Positions 1-8,424 of a stretch of 64,000 bases of DNA are shown one piece after another. How positions within the stretch are numbered: position 1 is the first letter of the stretch; each line of letters opens with the position of its first letter. This DNA is from CAVYYW01 sp963772845 (GTDB taxonomy: Bacteria; Bacillota; Bacilli; Bacillales; Sporolactobacillaceae). The position numbers and the translations under genes were made by a program. The stretch covers positions 868,001 to 932,000 of the forward strand of contig CAVYYW010000014.1 of assembly GCA_963772845.1 (NCBI GenBank). The letters are read 5' to 3'. Under the pieces are notes generated by a model. The model did not search any database. It was not told the DNA's origin and saw only the letters and a program-made list of their open reading frames with translations.

Positions 1-2
1 GC

Positions 3-269
3 CACATCGCTTGCGAGGATACTTCTCATCAATGTATCGATATGTTAACAGGAACTGATGGAATCGATTTTCTGAAGGTACGGGAAGAGGATTGTGTTGG
101 CTGCAACCTTTGCTCTATTGTCTGCCCAGTTGATGGAGCTATTGATATGGTTGAATTGCCACATACTGAACCGGCCGTGACATGGAATGAACGACAGGCT
201 GCCATTAGCAGTCTCAGTCTGAAGACAGCAAATTTCCTGGAGGGATCATCTTATGAAAAAGATTATTAA
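3..269 (+). CDS. preA: NAD-dependent dihydropyrimidine dehydrogenase subunit PreA (C-terminal end, 5' truncated by window)
   Basis: The open frame enters from the window edge and ends at 269. It carries the C-terminal ferredoxin-like domain, with the 4Fe-4S ligand motif CVGCNLCSIVCPV, preceded by a cysteine-containing segment (HIACEDTSHQC) typical of the PreA C-terminus. PreA, together with PreT, reduces uracil and thymine to their 5,6-dihydro forms, the first step of reductive pyrimidine degradation. Its stop lies inside the start region of the dihydropyrimidinase gene (17-bp overlap), which points to translational coupling in one operon. PreT should lie upstream, outside the window. The domain alone could belong to another ferredoxin, but the neighbour makes PreA the best call. 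Confidence 0.88.
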   Translation, partial: HIACEDTSHQCIDMLTGTDGIDFLKVREEDCVGCNLCSIVCPVDGAIDMVELPHTEPAVTWNERQAAISSLSLKTANFLEGSSYEKDY

Positions 270-1668
270 GAATGGCACCGTCATAACAGCTGCAGATACT
301 TATCAAGCAGACATACTTATTGAAAATGAAAAAATAAAAAGTATAGGAAACGATTTACATGATGACGAAGCAGAAGTTATTGACGCTAAAGGAATGTATG
401 TTTTTCCAGGCGGAATAGACCCTCATACACACATGGAAATGCCGTTTGGCGGTACGGTGACTAAAGATGATTTTGAAACCGGAACAATTGCTGCTGCTTA
501 CGGCGGTACAACCACGATCATTGATTTTTGTTTGACGGACAAAGGAAAACCCCTAAATAATGCGATTCAAAAATGGCATGATAAATCAAAAAACAAAGCC
601 GTGATCGATTATGGCTTTCATCTTATGATCAGTGAGATCAATGAGGCTGTTTTAGATGAGCTTCCTGAAGTCATTGAAGAAGAAGGCATTACTTCATTCA
701 AAGTGTTTATGGCGTATAAAAACATTTTTCAAGCAGACGATGAAACATTATTCCGTACCCTTATTACTGCAAAAGAGCACGGTGCCTTAGTCATGGTCCA
801 TGCTGAAAACGGTGATGTGATTGAATACCTGACAAATAAAGCATTATCGGAAGGCAAGACAGAGCCAATCTATCATGCTTTAACAAGACCGCCTGAAGCT
901 GAAGGTGAAGCAACAGGTCGTGCTGCTAAACTAGCAGGCTTAGCTGACTCTCAGCTTTATGTGGTTCATGTGACGTGTAAAGAAGCCGTCGACCAAATCG
1001 CCGAAGCCCGCAGCAAGGGATTTCGTGTGTATGGAGAAACATGTCCACAGTATTTGGTCCTGGACAGAAGCTACATGGAGAAGCCGAATTTTGAAGGTGC
1101 AAAATATGTATGGTCTCCGCCGTTAAGAGAAAAATCACATCAAGAAGCTCTGTGGAATGCTCTTAAAAGCGGAGAATTACAATCAATTGGATCCGACCAG
1201 TGTTCGTTTGATTTTAATGGCCAGAAGGATCTTGGCAAGGATGATTTTACGAAAATTCCTAACGGCGGCCCGTTTGTTGAGGATCGTTTCAGTGTCCTGT
1301 TTTCAGAAGGCGTAAAGAAAGGAAGAATCTCATTAACTCAATTTGTTGATTTGGTTTCAACACAGGCTGCAAAACGTTTTGGCCTGTTTCCTGAAAAAGG
1401 CACCATTGCCCCAGGCAGTGACGCCGATCTAGTCATTTTTGATCCCAATACTGAACGCGAGATATCAGTAAAAACACATCACATGAACGTTGACTACAGT
1501 GCGCTTGAAGGGATGAAAGTAACCGGTGAGCCAATCACGGTCCTGTCCCGAGGAAACTATGTCATCAAGGATAAGCGTTTTGTCGGGAAACCAGGAAAGG
1601 GAAAATACTTGAAAAGAAAAAGGTTTGGGATTGAACAGGAATCAGGAGTGAGGACTGTAAAAATATAA
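253..1668 (+). CDS. hydA: Dihydropyrimidinase (D-hydantoinase)
   Basis: This 471-residue cyclic amidohydrolase opens dihydrouracil or dihydrothymine to N-carbamoyl-beta-alanine or its methyl analogue. The binuclear metal site is visible: PHTHME near residue 60, the carboxylated lysine in SFKVFMAYKN near 150, HAENGD near 183, VHVTC near 239, and the aspartate in IGSDQCSFD near 315. Length and motif order match the family. The ATG at 253 has GGAGGG upstream and overlaps preA. It is the second step of the pathway begun by PreA. The next enzyme, beta-ureidopropionase, is not in the window and may lie upstream. Confidence 0.95.
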   Translation: MKKIIKNGTVITAADTYQADILIENEKIKSIGNDLHDDEAEVIDAKGMYVFPGGIDPHTHMEMPFGGTVTKDDFETGTIAAAYGGTTTIIDFCLTDKGKPLNNAIQKWHDKSKNKAVIDYGFHLMISEINEAVLDELPEVIEEEGITSFKVFMAYKNIFQADDETLFRTLITAKEHGALVMVHAENGDVIEYLTNKALSEGKTEPIYHALTRPPEAEGEATGRAAKLAGLADSQLYVVHVTCKEAVDQIAEARSKGFRVYGETCPQYLVLDRSYMEKPNFEGAKYVWSPPLREKSHQEALWNALKSGELQSIGSDQCSFDFNGQKDLGKDDFTKIPNGGPFVEDRFSVLFSEGVKKGRISLTQFVDLVSTQAAKRFGLFPEKGTIAPGSDADLVIFDPNTEREISVKTHHMNVDYSALEGMKVTGEPITVLSRGNYVIKDKRFVGKPGKGKYLKRKRFGIEQESGVRTVKI

Positions 1669-1847
1669 TCGGGAAAATCATTCTAACCGGTCTCCATACA
1701 CCGGCGAGTCCGTTTAAATGAACTTGAACCGCCTCTAGTGACGGGAAATTCGGTTTTAAAAGCCAGCTTCTTAGTCTTTTTGTTGCAGGATAAGCAACTT
1801 AATGACCGATATTTTCTGTTCAAAAATGAACAGAGGAGCGTATCGAT
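1669..1847 (+). other. Intergenic region with a hairpin next to the permease ribosome binding site
   Basis: There is no gene in this 179-bp gap. At 1815-1834 an 8-bp stem (TCTGTTCA / TGAACAGA) with an AAAA loop sits directly before and partly over the AGAGGAG ribosome binding site of the permease gene. It has no following T-run, so it is not a typical terminator. It could modulate translation of the permease. That role is inference only. Confidence 0.45.
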
Positions 1848-3317
1848 GTGGAAAAAAAGGCAAACGAGTATTTAAAATCACCGGATTTACTTCCTATTAG
1901 TCATGGTAAAAAAACGATTAGTACTCTTGGCTTTTCATCAATGTGGGTCGGCATGGCAATCTTACTGGCAACTTTTACAATTGGTGCGGCTGGTATCCAG
2001 ACTCTGCCCTTAGGCTGGGTGATTGCAGCTACATTAATAGGCACGGTTGCCATTGGTGTGTTTATTACAGTCATCGGCGATATTGGAATTGAACACGGGC
2101 TGTCCTTCCCTGTTTATATGAGAGCTCCATTCGGAACAGTGGGGACACACCTACCTTCCGTGATTCGCGGCATTGCTGCTTCCTTCTGGTTTGGGATCAA
2201 TACGTATTTTGGAGCAACGGCAATTAATGCCATTCTCAATACGTTAACTGGTTTTGATCATTGGCTGGTTTGTTATTTAATATTTGCGCTTGTTCAATTA
2301 ATTAACACAGCATCAGGAATCAAGTGGGTTGAGAGATTCGCAGATTTAACCGCACCAATTATTATTATCATTTCCCTGCTCATGTACAATTCGCTCTCTC
2401 ATCAAGCTATAGAGCAGGGGAAAAGCGTATGGACCTGGGTGGAGAGTCCGGTTACAGGCGGCGCTGCAGTAACGGCGTTCATTGTAGTGCTTTTCAGTAA
2501 CATGGGATTTTGGGCGACTTTAAGTGCGGATATTCCGACACTTTCACGGTTTATTAAAGCGCCGCAATTTGAAAGAAACTGGTTCAAACGAAATAAAGGG
2601 ACGCTTGTGGGAAGCACGATTGCCCTGCCGATAACCGAAGCTTTTATGATCATGATCGGCGCTGCCTCCTATGTTGTAGCGAAGAATTCGAATCCTGTGT
2701 TTGCTCTTGAAAAGTCTGCATCAGGGTGGATGCTGGTAGTCTTATTGTTAATGATTGTTCTCACACAATGGTCAACAAATATTTCCGCAAATTTAATTCC
2801 AGCTGCTGCAATTTTTTCTAATGCTGGGGGGCCAAAAGTCTCTTATGCTATTGCCGTTTTTATTGCCGGAATTGTGGGTACCGTGATCGAGCCTTGGAAT
2901 GTCTTTGATGTATTAACCCAGGTTTTGTTAATTATAGGCGCGATTCTATCAGCAATCACCGGTATCTTATTTGCCGATTATTACCTCCTTAGAAAGCGAA
3001 GGGTCAATGTTCATGATTTATATAGAAGCGAAGGACAGTACAAATATGATGGCGGGATCAATCTAGCAGGCTTTATTGCATGGATAGTTGGCGGGTCTGT
3101 CGCTTATCTTTTTATGAATTATTCTTTTATTGTTGGTTTTATAGTGGCCAGTGTCGTTTATTACGTTCTAACAAAATTCTGGTATTTCAAAAAATATCCA
3201 CAGAATGAAATTGAAGACCCAAGTGACGAACGCTATCTGGGAATTACCGTTGGACGGGATTGGGTAATAACCGATGATCACCCGCTCAATTCTGTTGAAG
3301 AAGCTGAAAGTAATTAG
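1848..3317 (+). CDS. NCS1 family nucleobase/hydantoin/allantoin permease
   Basis: This is a 489-residue membrane protein with about twelve hydrophobic segments and the NCS1 (cytosine/purines/uracil/thiamine/allantoin) pattern. An N-terminal soluble stretch ends in PISHGKKT, and then come GFSSMWVGMAI and the helix-1/helix-6 glycine-rich stretches. It starts with GTG at 1848 behind GAGGAGCG. Its position between dihydropyrimidinase and the beta-alanine enzymes suggests that it imports uracil, thymine, dihydropyrimidine or a hydantoin. The family also includes allantoin permease PucI, so the exact substrate cannot be read from the sequence. It is probably in the same transcript as the following genes, with only 14 bp to the next start. 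Confidence 0.9.
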   Translation: MEKKANEYLKSPDLLPISHGKKTISTLGFSSMWVGMAILLATFTIGAAGIQTLPLGWVIAATLIGTVAIGVFITVIGDIGIEHGLSFPVYMRAPFGTVGTHLPSVIRGIAASFWFGINTYFGATAINAILNTLTGFDHWLVCYLIFALVQLINTASGIKWVERFADLTAPIIIIISLLMYNSLSHQAIEQGKSVWTWVESPVTGGAAVTAFIVVLFSNMGFWATLSADIPTLSRFIKAPQFERNWFKRNKGTLVGSTIALPITEAFMIMIGAASYVVAKNSNPVFALEKSASGWMLVVLLLMIVLTQWSTNISANLIPAAAIFSNAGGPKVSYAIAVFIAGIVGTVIEPWNVFDVLTQVLLIIGAILSAITGILFADYYLLRKRRVNVHDLYRSEGQYKYDGGINLAGFIAWIVGGSVAYLFMNYSFIVGFIVASVVYYVLTKFWYFKKYPQNEIEDPSDERYLGITVGRDWVITDDHPLNSVEEAESN

Positions 3318-3331
3318 GGAGGCTGTTATTA

Positions 3332-3547
3332 ATGTCAACATATAATGAGTTCGCAGCTGAACGGGACAAAATTGATTTTTTGACGGGAAAAGGCTATGTA
3401 ATCAGAAAAGTAACTGAAACGCTTGATGGTGCCAATGTCGTCTTTGAAAAACGAGATTGTGAAAATGAGATGTTATTCATTAGAACAGCGGATGCCAGAA
3501 AATATTTTACTTCTATTATTATCAAACAGCAAAAGGTAGCTCATTAA
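3332..3547 (+). CDS. Small hypothetical protein in pyrimidine-degradation operon
   Basis: This is a 71-residue soluble protein that I do not recognise. It has GGGAGG-type ribosome binding (AGGGAGGC) before the ATG at 3332. It is flanked by 14 bp to the permease and 30 bp to the dehydrogenase, so it is co-transcribed. It is mixed alpha/beta in character and charged, with no signal peptide or membrane segment, and one Cys (RDCENEM). No catalytic motif is apparent. Conserved placement in such operons would suggest an accessory or regulatory role. No function is assigned. Confidence 0.7.
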   Translation: MSTYNEFAAERDKIDFLTGKGYVIRKVTETLDGANVVFEKRDCENEMLFIRTADARKYFTSIIIKQQKVAH

Positions 3548-3577
3548 GGTTTTAGATAGAACAAGGGAGGAAATGTT

Positions 3578-5038
3578 ATGGCCTTAACAAAAACAGATAC
3601 GACTGATCTGAAGAATTTTATTAATGGAAAATGGGTGGATGCTAAAGCCACAGAATTTCAGGAGGTGCCAAACCCCGCCACTGGAGCAACCATTGCACGC
3701 GTGCCTATTTCATCTACTGAAGATGTGGAGCTTGCCGTTGCTTCTGCGAAAAATGCTTTTGAATCCTGGAAAAAAACGCCTGTACCTAAGAGGGCAAGAA
3801 TCTTATTTAAATTCCATCAGCTCCTAATGGAGAATCATGAGGAACTTGCCAAACTCGTCACTCAGGAAAATGGAAAGAGCTATAAAGAAGCTTATGGAGA
3901 GGTACTCAGAGGGATTGAGTGCGTTGAATTTGCTACTGGAGCTCCTAATTTGATGAAGGGGGAGTCTCTTTCAACGATTGCGGCAGATATTGATTCCGAA
4001 ATGTACAGGTATCCAATCGGGGTTGTAGGAGGCATTACCCCCTTTAACTTCCCGATGATGGTGCCTTGCTGGATGTTTCCTTTGGCGATCGCTTGCGGCA
4101 ATACCTTTATCATGAAACCATCCGAAAGAACGCCGATCCTTGCCAATCGATTAGCTGAATTGCTATCTGAAGCGGGACTTCCTGAAGGCGTATTTAATAT
4201 CGTTCACGGGGCACACGACGTCGTAAATGGACTAATTGAACACCAGGATGTGAAGGCAATCTCCTTTGTTGGCTCACAGCCCGTTGCAAAATATGTCTAT
4301 GAAAAAGCCTCTTCTTTTGGAAAAAGGGTGCAAGCCTTATCAGGGGCTAAAAATCACCATATCGTCATGCCGGACGCTGATATTGAAGAAACCGTCAGAA
4401 ATGTGATCAGTTCCACTTTCGGCAGTGCCGGGCAGCGCTGTATGGCTTGCAGTGCGGTTGTTGTAGTGGGGAACGGAGAGCGATTTGTGGAAACGTTATT
4501 GAAGGTCACTGAAGAAACGAAGATGGGTAACGGGTTAGATGAAGATGTGGTATTAACCCCCGTCATTCGCGAATCGCAGCGGCAAAGAGCCCTTGATTAC
4601 ATTGAAAAGGGAATTGAGGAAGGAGCAGAGCTTATTCGTGACGGCCGCAAAGACATGGCTGACTTCAAAGAGGGGTACTTCCTAGGAGCTACAATTTTTG
4701 ATAACGTCAAACCCGACATGGCAATTGGAAAGGACGAAATTTTCGGTCCAGTTCTAAGTTTATACAGAACATCGAGCCTTGATGAAGCGTTGGAGATTGT
4801 CAATCACTCACGATTCGGCAATTCGGCTGTTCTCTATTCAAATAATGCCAAAGATGTTAGACAATTTCGGGAAGAAGCTGAACCGGGCATGCTTGGTGTA
4901 AATGTCGGCGTACCAGCTCCGATGGCATTTTTCCCTTTTTCCGGTACGAAGGATTCATTTTATGGAGATCTTCACGTTAATGGAAAAGATGGGGTAGAAT
5001 TTTATACCCGTAAGAAAATGATTACGTCACGTTTTTAA
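3578..5038 (+). CDS. mmsA: CoA-acylating (methyl)malonate-semialdehyde dehydrogenase
   Basis: This 486-residue aldehyde dehydrogenase superfamily protein converts malonate semialdehyde (from beta-alanine) or methylmalonate semialdehyde to acetyl-CoA or propionyl-CoA with NAD+ and CoA. The MMSDH features are GGITPFNFPMMVPCWMFPLA (cofactor-binding region, near 150) and the catalytic cysteine in FGSAGQRCMA near 287. There is AGGGAGG before the ATG at 3578. In B. subtilis the homologue IolA serves inositol catabolism. Here the neighbours put it at the end of pyrimidine breakdown. Confidence 0.93.
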   Translation: MALTKTDTTDLKNFINGKWVDAKATEFQEVPNPATGATIARVPISSTEDVELAVASAKNAFESWKKTPVPKRARILFKFHQLLMENHEELAKLVTQENGKSYKEAYGEVLRGIECVEFATGAPNLMKGESLSTIAADIDSEMYRYPIGVVGGITPFNFPMMVPCWMFPLAIACGNTFIMKPSERTPILANRLAELLSEAGLPEGVFNIVHGAHDVVNGLIEHQDVKAISFVGSQPVAKYVYEKASSFGKRVQALSGAKNHHIVMPDADIEETVRNVISSTFGSAGQRCMACSAVVVVGNGERFVETLLKVTEETKMGNGLDEDVVLTPVIRESQRQRALDYIEKGIEEGAELIRDGRKDMADFKEGYFLGATIFDNVKPDMAIGKDEIFGPVLSLYRTSSLDEALEIVNHSRFGNSAVLYSNNAKDVRQFREEAEPGMLGVNVGVPAPMAFFPFSGTKDSFYGDLHVNGKDGVEFYTRKKMITSRF

Positions 5039-5058
5039 GCCTGAGAGGAGTGACTGCT

Positions 5059-6408
5059 ATGTCCGTAGCGAAAAGCGAAAGTCTGCTTAAGAAAGACGAA
5101 AAATATATCTGGCACTCCATGCGTCGTTTTGACCCGAAAGCCGCTCCACTAGTGGCTGCTACCGCTGAAGGTGCATGGATTACAGATATAAATGGCAACA
5201 AATATCTTGACGGCATGTCAGGGCTGTGGTGCGTTAATGTCGGATATGGAAGAGAAGAACTGGCGTCCGCTGCCTACGAGCAGTTAAAGGTCATGCCATA
5301 CTATCCGCTTTCTAACAGCCACTTGCCTGCCATCGAACTCGGCGAAAAACTCAATGAGTGGCTGGAAGATGATTATGTTATTTTCTTTTCAAACAGTGGT
5401 TCTGAAGCAAACGAAACTGCTTTTAAAATCGCGAGACAATATCATCAGCAAAAAGGTAACCCCGGCAGGTATAAATTTATTTCCCGATATAGAGCTTATC
5501 ATGGGAATTCGATGGGCGCTCTCGCTGCAACCGGGCAGGCGCAAAGAAAATATCGTTATGAGCCACTAAGTTCAGGGTTTCTCCATGTTAGTCCCCCTGA
5601 TCCTTATCGAAGTCATTATGCCGGTTCTTCGGAAACCTGCGGGTTGGAATACGCAAAAGAGATTGATCGGATGATGACCTGGGAACTGGATGAAACGATT
5701 GCCGGTGTAATAATGGAGCCGATCATTACTGGCGGAGGCGTGTTAATTCCTCCAGACAATTACTTATCTGAGGTAAGAAATATTTGCGACCGTCACGGTG
5801 CGCTGTTGATCATCGATGAGGTGATTTCAGGGTTCGGCAGGACTGGGAAAAAGTTTGGTTTTATGAACTATGGCATTAAGCCAGATATTATCACAATGGC
5901 AAAAGGGATTACCAGCGCTTACTTACCACTATCAGCAACAGCTGTTCGCAAAGAAATATTTGATTCATTTAAAGGGACAGAAACATATGATCATTTCAGG
6001 CATGTTAATACCTTTGGGGGAAGCCCAGCTGCCTGTGCGGTTGCCCTGAAAAATCTTGAAATTCTTGAGAAGGAAAATTTAGTTGCACGTTCTCAACAAA
6101 TGGGTATCAGGCTTAAAGCTGAAATGGAAGAATTAAAAGCACATCCTCATGTCGGTGATATCCGTATTAAGGGCTTACTGATGGGGATCGAGCTTGTTGA
6201 AGATAAGTTAACAAAAGAACCAGCCCATGAGGAGAAATTAAATAAAGTCATTCGAACGTGTAAAGAAAAAGGGCTCATTGTAGGAAAGAACGGCGATACC
6301 GTCGCTGGTTATAACAACATCTTGACCCTGTCGCCGCCATTAAGTATTACAGATGAAGATTTTAATTTTATTGTCAAAGTATTAAAAGAATCCATGCTAC
6401 AAATATAA
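5059..6408 (+). CDS. Aspartate aminotransferase family (class III) protein, probable beta-alanine:pyruvate/omega-amino acid aminotransferase
   Basis: This is a class III PLP-dependent transaminase of about 449 residues. It has DEVISGFGRTG before the PLP-binding lysine in ITMAKGITSAYLPLSA, and the substrate-side motif NTFGGSPAA. I chose ATG 5059 over the in-frame GTG at 5050 because the GAGGAG at 5044-5049 is then correctly spaced. In this operon it would convert beta-alanine (or 3-aminoisobutyrate) to malonate (methylmalonate) semialdehyde, feeding the preceding dehydrogenase. The amino donor preference is inferred from context. It is the last gene before a terminator. Confidence 0.88.
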   Translation: MSVAKSESLLKKDEKYIWHSMRRFDPKAAPLVAATAEGAWITDINGNKYLDGMSGLWCVNVGYGREELASAAYEQLKVMPYYPLSNSHLPAIELGEKLNEWLEDDYVIFFSNSGSEANETAFKIARQYHQQKGNPGRYKFISRYRAYHGNSMGALAATGQAQRKYRYEPLSSGFLHVSPPDPYRSHYAGSSETCGLEYAKEIDRMMTWELDETIAGVIMEPIITGGGVLIPPDNYLSEVRNICDRHGALLIIDEVISGFGRTGKKFGFMNYGIKPDIITMAKGITSAYLPLSATAVRKEIFDSFKGTETYDHFRHVNTFGGSPAACAVALKNLEILEKENLVARSQQMGIRLKAEMEELKAHPHVGDIRIKGLLMGIELVEDKLTKEPAHEEKLNKVIRTCKEKGLIVGKNGDTVAGYNNILTLSPPLSITDEDFNFIVKVLKESMLQI

Positions 6409-6416
6409 AGGACAGA

Positions 6417-6449
6417 AAATCCTCACCGATGACAGGTGAGGATTTTTTT
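6417..6449 (+). terminator. Intrinsic terminator of the pyrimidine-degradation operon
   Basis: A 9-bp stem ATCCTCACC (6419-6427) / GGTGAGGAT (6435-6443) has a 7-nt loop and is followed by a run of seven T. It starts 9 bp after the aminotransferase stop. Confidence 0.88.
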
Positions 6450-6540
6450 GAATAAATTTAATATCCCTGTTAAAAATAAAGGATGTTTATTAAAGTGTTT
6501 GTGCGAATGAATCAGTTTCATAATTAAACCAATAAACTAA

Positions 6541-6840
6541 AGCGGACGATCCGCGAGCCTCCTTATGCCCACAGGACGTGGGTAGGATCATCGTTATCAC
6601 AGGACGCGACGTACTTAGCCGATCTTCCTTAGGATGCGCTGTGGGGTCTCACTTGGAGCGTTGATGATGCCACTGAAAAAGTCCCCTGCTGTATCTTGTT
6701 TGTTGATTTTCGCTCTAGGCTGCTCGCTTTCCGCGGGCACGGCCTCAGCCAACTTTGGTATGGTCTCTTTGACACCAAAGTGGATCTTCGGACACGTGCA
6801 GGTCCCGGTCTGGAGTCTCGCGCCATCCACTTCAATCAAC
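6541..6840. repeat. Dispersed intergenic repeat, copy 1
   Basis: This non-coding patch is richer in GC than its surroundings. Its start (GCGAGCCTCCTTATG, CCCACAGGACGTGGGTAGG) reappears in reverse orientation near 27290-27345. The segment around GCTGTGGGGTCTCACTTGG also matches copy 2. The part 6702-6840 begins GTTGATTTTCGCTC and ends TTCAATCAAC, giving short inverted ends (GTTGATT/AATCAAC). The segment TAGGCTGCTCGCTTTCC recurs, inverted, in copy 3 near 37960. Short open frames across it (6615-6909) have no homology I recognise and are not called. It is probably a decayed mobile or MITE-like element. Confidence 0.6.
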
Positions 6841-7126
6841 GTAATTGTTTTCTGCTGTAGCCTTTTAGAAGTCAATTTTAGCTATAGATATTCATCTGCC
6901 ATCAACTGATCACGAAGCGTCTTAAATTTTCCTTCACACTAATATTGAATGAGGTCTCAGTAGCATTCATGTAAGAAGACATTCGCCTAAAACCGACACT
7001 CCCTGTGAAAAATCCTAACCTACCCACATCCTGTGGTGAGAAGCAAAACCCTTCGGAAAGCAAGTGTTCCGTTAAATTAATTTGGGACATAACACCTCTG
7101 TTTAAGAAATAAGGGCCCTCAATGGC
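6841..7126. other. Non-coding remainder between repeat copy 1 and the des regulatory region
   Basis: No gene is supported here. At 7018-7036 the 19-mer ACCTACCCACATCCTGTGG recurs exactly near 27295 in copy 2, so repeat material continues to about 7080. Confidence 0.5.
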
Positions 7127-7146
7127 TATATGACATATGTCATATA
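7127..7146. promoter_or_regulatory. Perfect 20-bp palindrome upstream of des, candidate DesR operator
   Basis: TATATGACATATGTCATATA is a perfect palindrome that ends 86 bp before the des start. In B. subtilis, phosphorylated DesR activates des from sites just upstream of its promoter, and desKR here directly follows des. The partial repeat TGACGTTTATGTCTATA follows at about 7154-7170 and could be a second half-site. Assignment to DesR is by position and is not proven. Confidence 0.5.
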
Positions 7147-7232
7147 AGCTACCTGACGTTTATGTCTATATTTGAATACGACCGTCCTCTATTATTGAGG
7201 TAGAGCAAGTTCTTTTCAATAAGGAGGAACAT

Positions 7233-8285
7233 ATGAGCAATAAAAAACAGCAAGAATTAAAAAACAATGTCGCATCTTTTACAAATTCAAACTTAAAAGC
7301 AAGCATAACTCAACTGATAAACACACTTTTACCCTTTATTTTATTATGGTTTCTGGCTTATCAAAGCTTAGCAATCTCCATTTGGCTGGCTTTACCACTG
7401 GTGGTTATAGCATCAGGGTTTGTAATCCGGATATTTATTATTTTCCATGACTGCACGCATCTGTCATTTTTTAAAAATAAGAAAGCTAATCGCATTGTAG
7501 GTACTATTACAGGGATTATCACATTATTCCCTTATGAGAAATGGAAACGCGAGCATGCGATTCACCACGCAACAAGCGGCAATTTAGATAAACGTGGTTC
7601 CGGTGATGTATGGGTGATGACAGTAGATGAATACGTATCAGCCTCTATCTGGATGAGGTTAGCTTACCGCCTTTACCGCAATCCTGTTGTGATGTTTGGA
7701 CTGGGTCCAATTTTTCTTTATCTAATTGTCAGCCGCTTTAATCGTAAAGGGGCGAAACGTAAGGAACGTTTGAACACATATTTAATCAATGCTTCAATCG
7801 TTGCTCTCTATGCAATTCTAATCGGGTTAGTTGGCTGGCAAGCATTTTTAATTATCCAGCTGCCCATTCTCTTAATAGCAGGTTCTCTCGGTATTTGGTT
7901 ATTTTATGTGCAGCATCAATTTGAGGATTCGTATTTTGAGAATGAAAGTGAGTGGGACTTTGTAAAAGCCGCAGTCGATGGGAGTTCATTTTACAAGCTT
8001 CCGAAGATTTTGCAATGGGTTACAGGCAATATCGGGTATCATCATGTGCATCACTTGAGCCCAAGGGTCCCAAATTATAACCTAGAGAAGGCTCATGATT
8101 CTACACCGCCACTAAATAAAGTGACGACCATCACACTTTCTACTAGTTTAGAATCAATTCGTTTCCGTCTGTATGATGAAGAAGCCAAAACATTTGTAAG
8201 CTTTAAAGAAATAAAGCATCTTTTAGTGAAAGAAAAGCTGCCCATTCAACTAAACAAAAAACCCCAAAAGCTTCAAGAGAGATAA
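7233..8285 (+). CDS. des: Acyl-lipid fatty acid desaturase (Delta5-type)
   Basis: This 350-residue integral membrane di-iron desaturase introduces a double bond into membrane phospholipid acyl chains and restores fluidity in the cold. All three histidine boxes are present: HDCTH near residue 75, HAIHH near 110, and HHVHH near 271. Hydrophobic pairs lie before box 1 and between boxes 2 and 3. It is preceded by AAGGAGG with the ATG at 7233. It is followed by the desK-desR two-component genes, as in B. subtilis, but separated from them by a terminator, so it is its own transcription unit and target. Confidence 0.96.
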   Translation: MSNKKQQELKNNVASFTNSNLKASITQLINTLLPFILLWFLAYQSLAISIWLALPLVVIASGFVIRIFIIFHDCTHLSFFKNKKANRIVGTITGIITLFPYEKWKREHAIHHATSGNLDKRGSGDVWVMTVDEYVSASIWMRLAYRLYRNPVVMFGLGPIFLYLIVSRFNRKGAKRKERLNTYLINASIVALYAILIGLVGWQAFLIIQLPILLIAGSLGIWLFYVQHQFEDSYFENESEWDFVKAAVDGSSFYKLPKILQWVTGNIGYHHVHHLSPRVPNYNLEKAHDSTPPLNKVTTITLSTSLESIRFRLYDEEAKTFVSFKEIKHLLVKEKLPIQLNKKPQKLQER

Positions 8286-8293
8286 ACAGAAGC

Positions 8294-8325
8294 AAACCCT
8301 TCAATATTTCATTGAAGGGTTTGTA
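8294..8325 (+). terminator. Intrinsic terminator after des
   Basis: A 12-bp stem AAACCCTTCAAT (8294-8305) / ATTGAAGGGTTT (8311-8322) has a 5-nt loop and lies 8 bp after the des stop. The T tract is short. Confidence 0.8.
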
Positions 8326-8424
8326 TTATTGTACAGCAAAATAAAAGCATTTTGCTAAAATAGGTAGTATATTAAAGAGAGTGGTATATTAAACCGCTAT
8401 TGGAAAAGAACTAGGGAGGTAACC

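Noticed and set aside
6615..6909. Open frames of 68-91 codons on both strands, one starting with a signal-peptide-like stretch
   Set aside because: They lie wholly in the dispersed repeat, lack ribosome binding sites, and equivalent frames are not kept in the other repeat copies.
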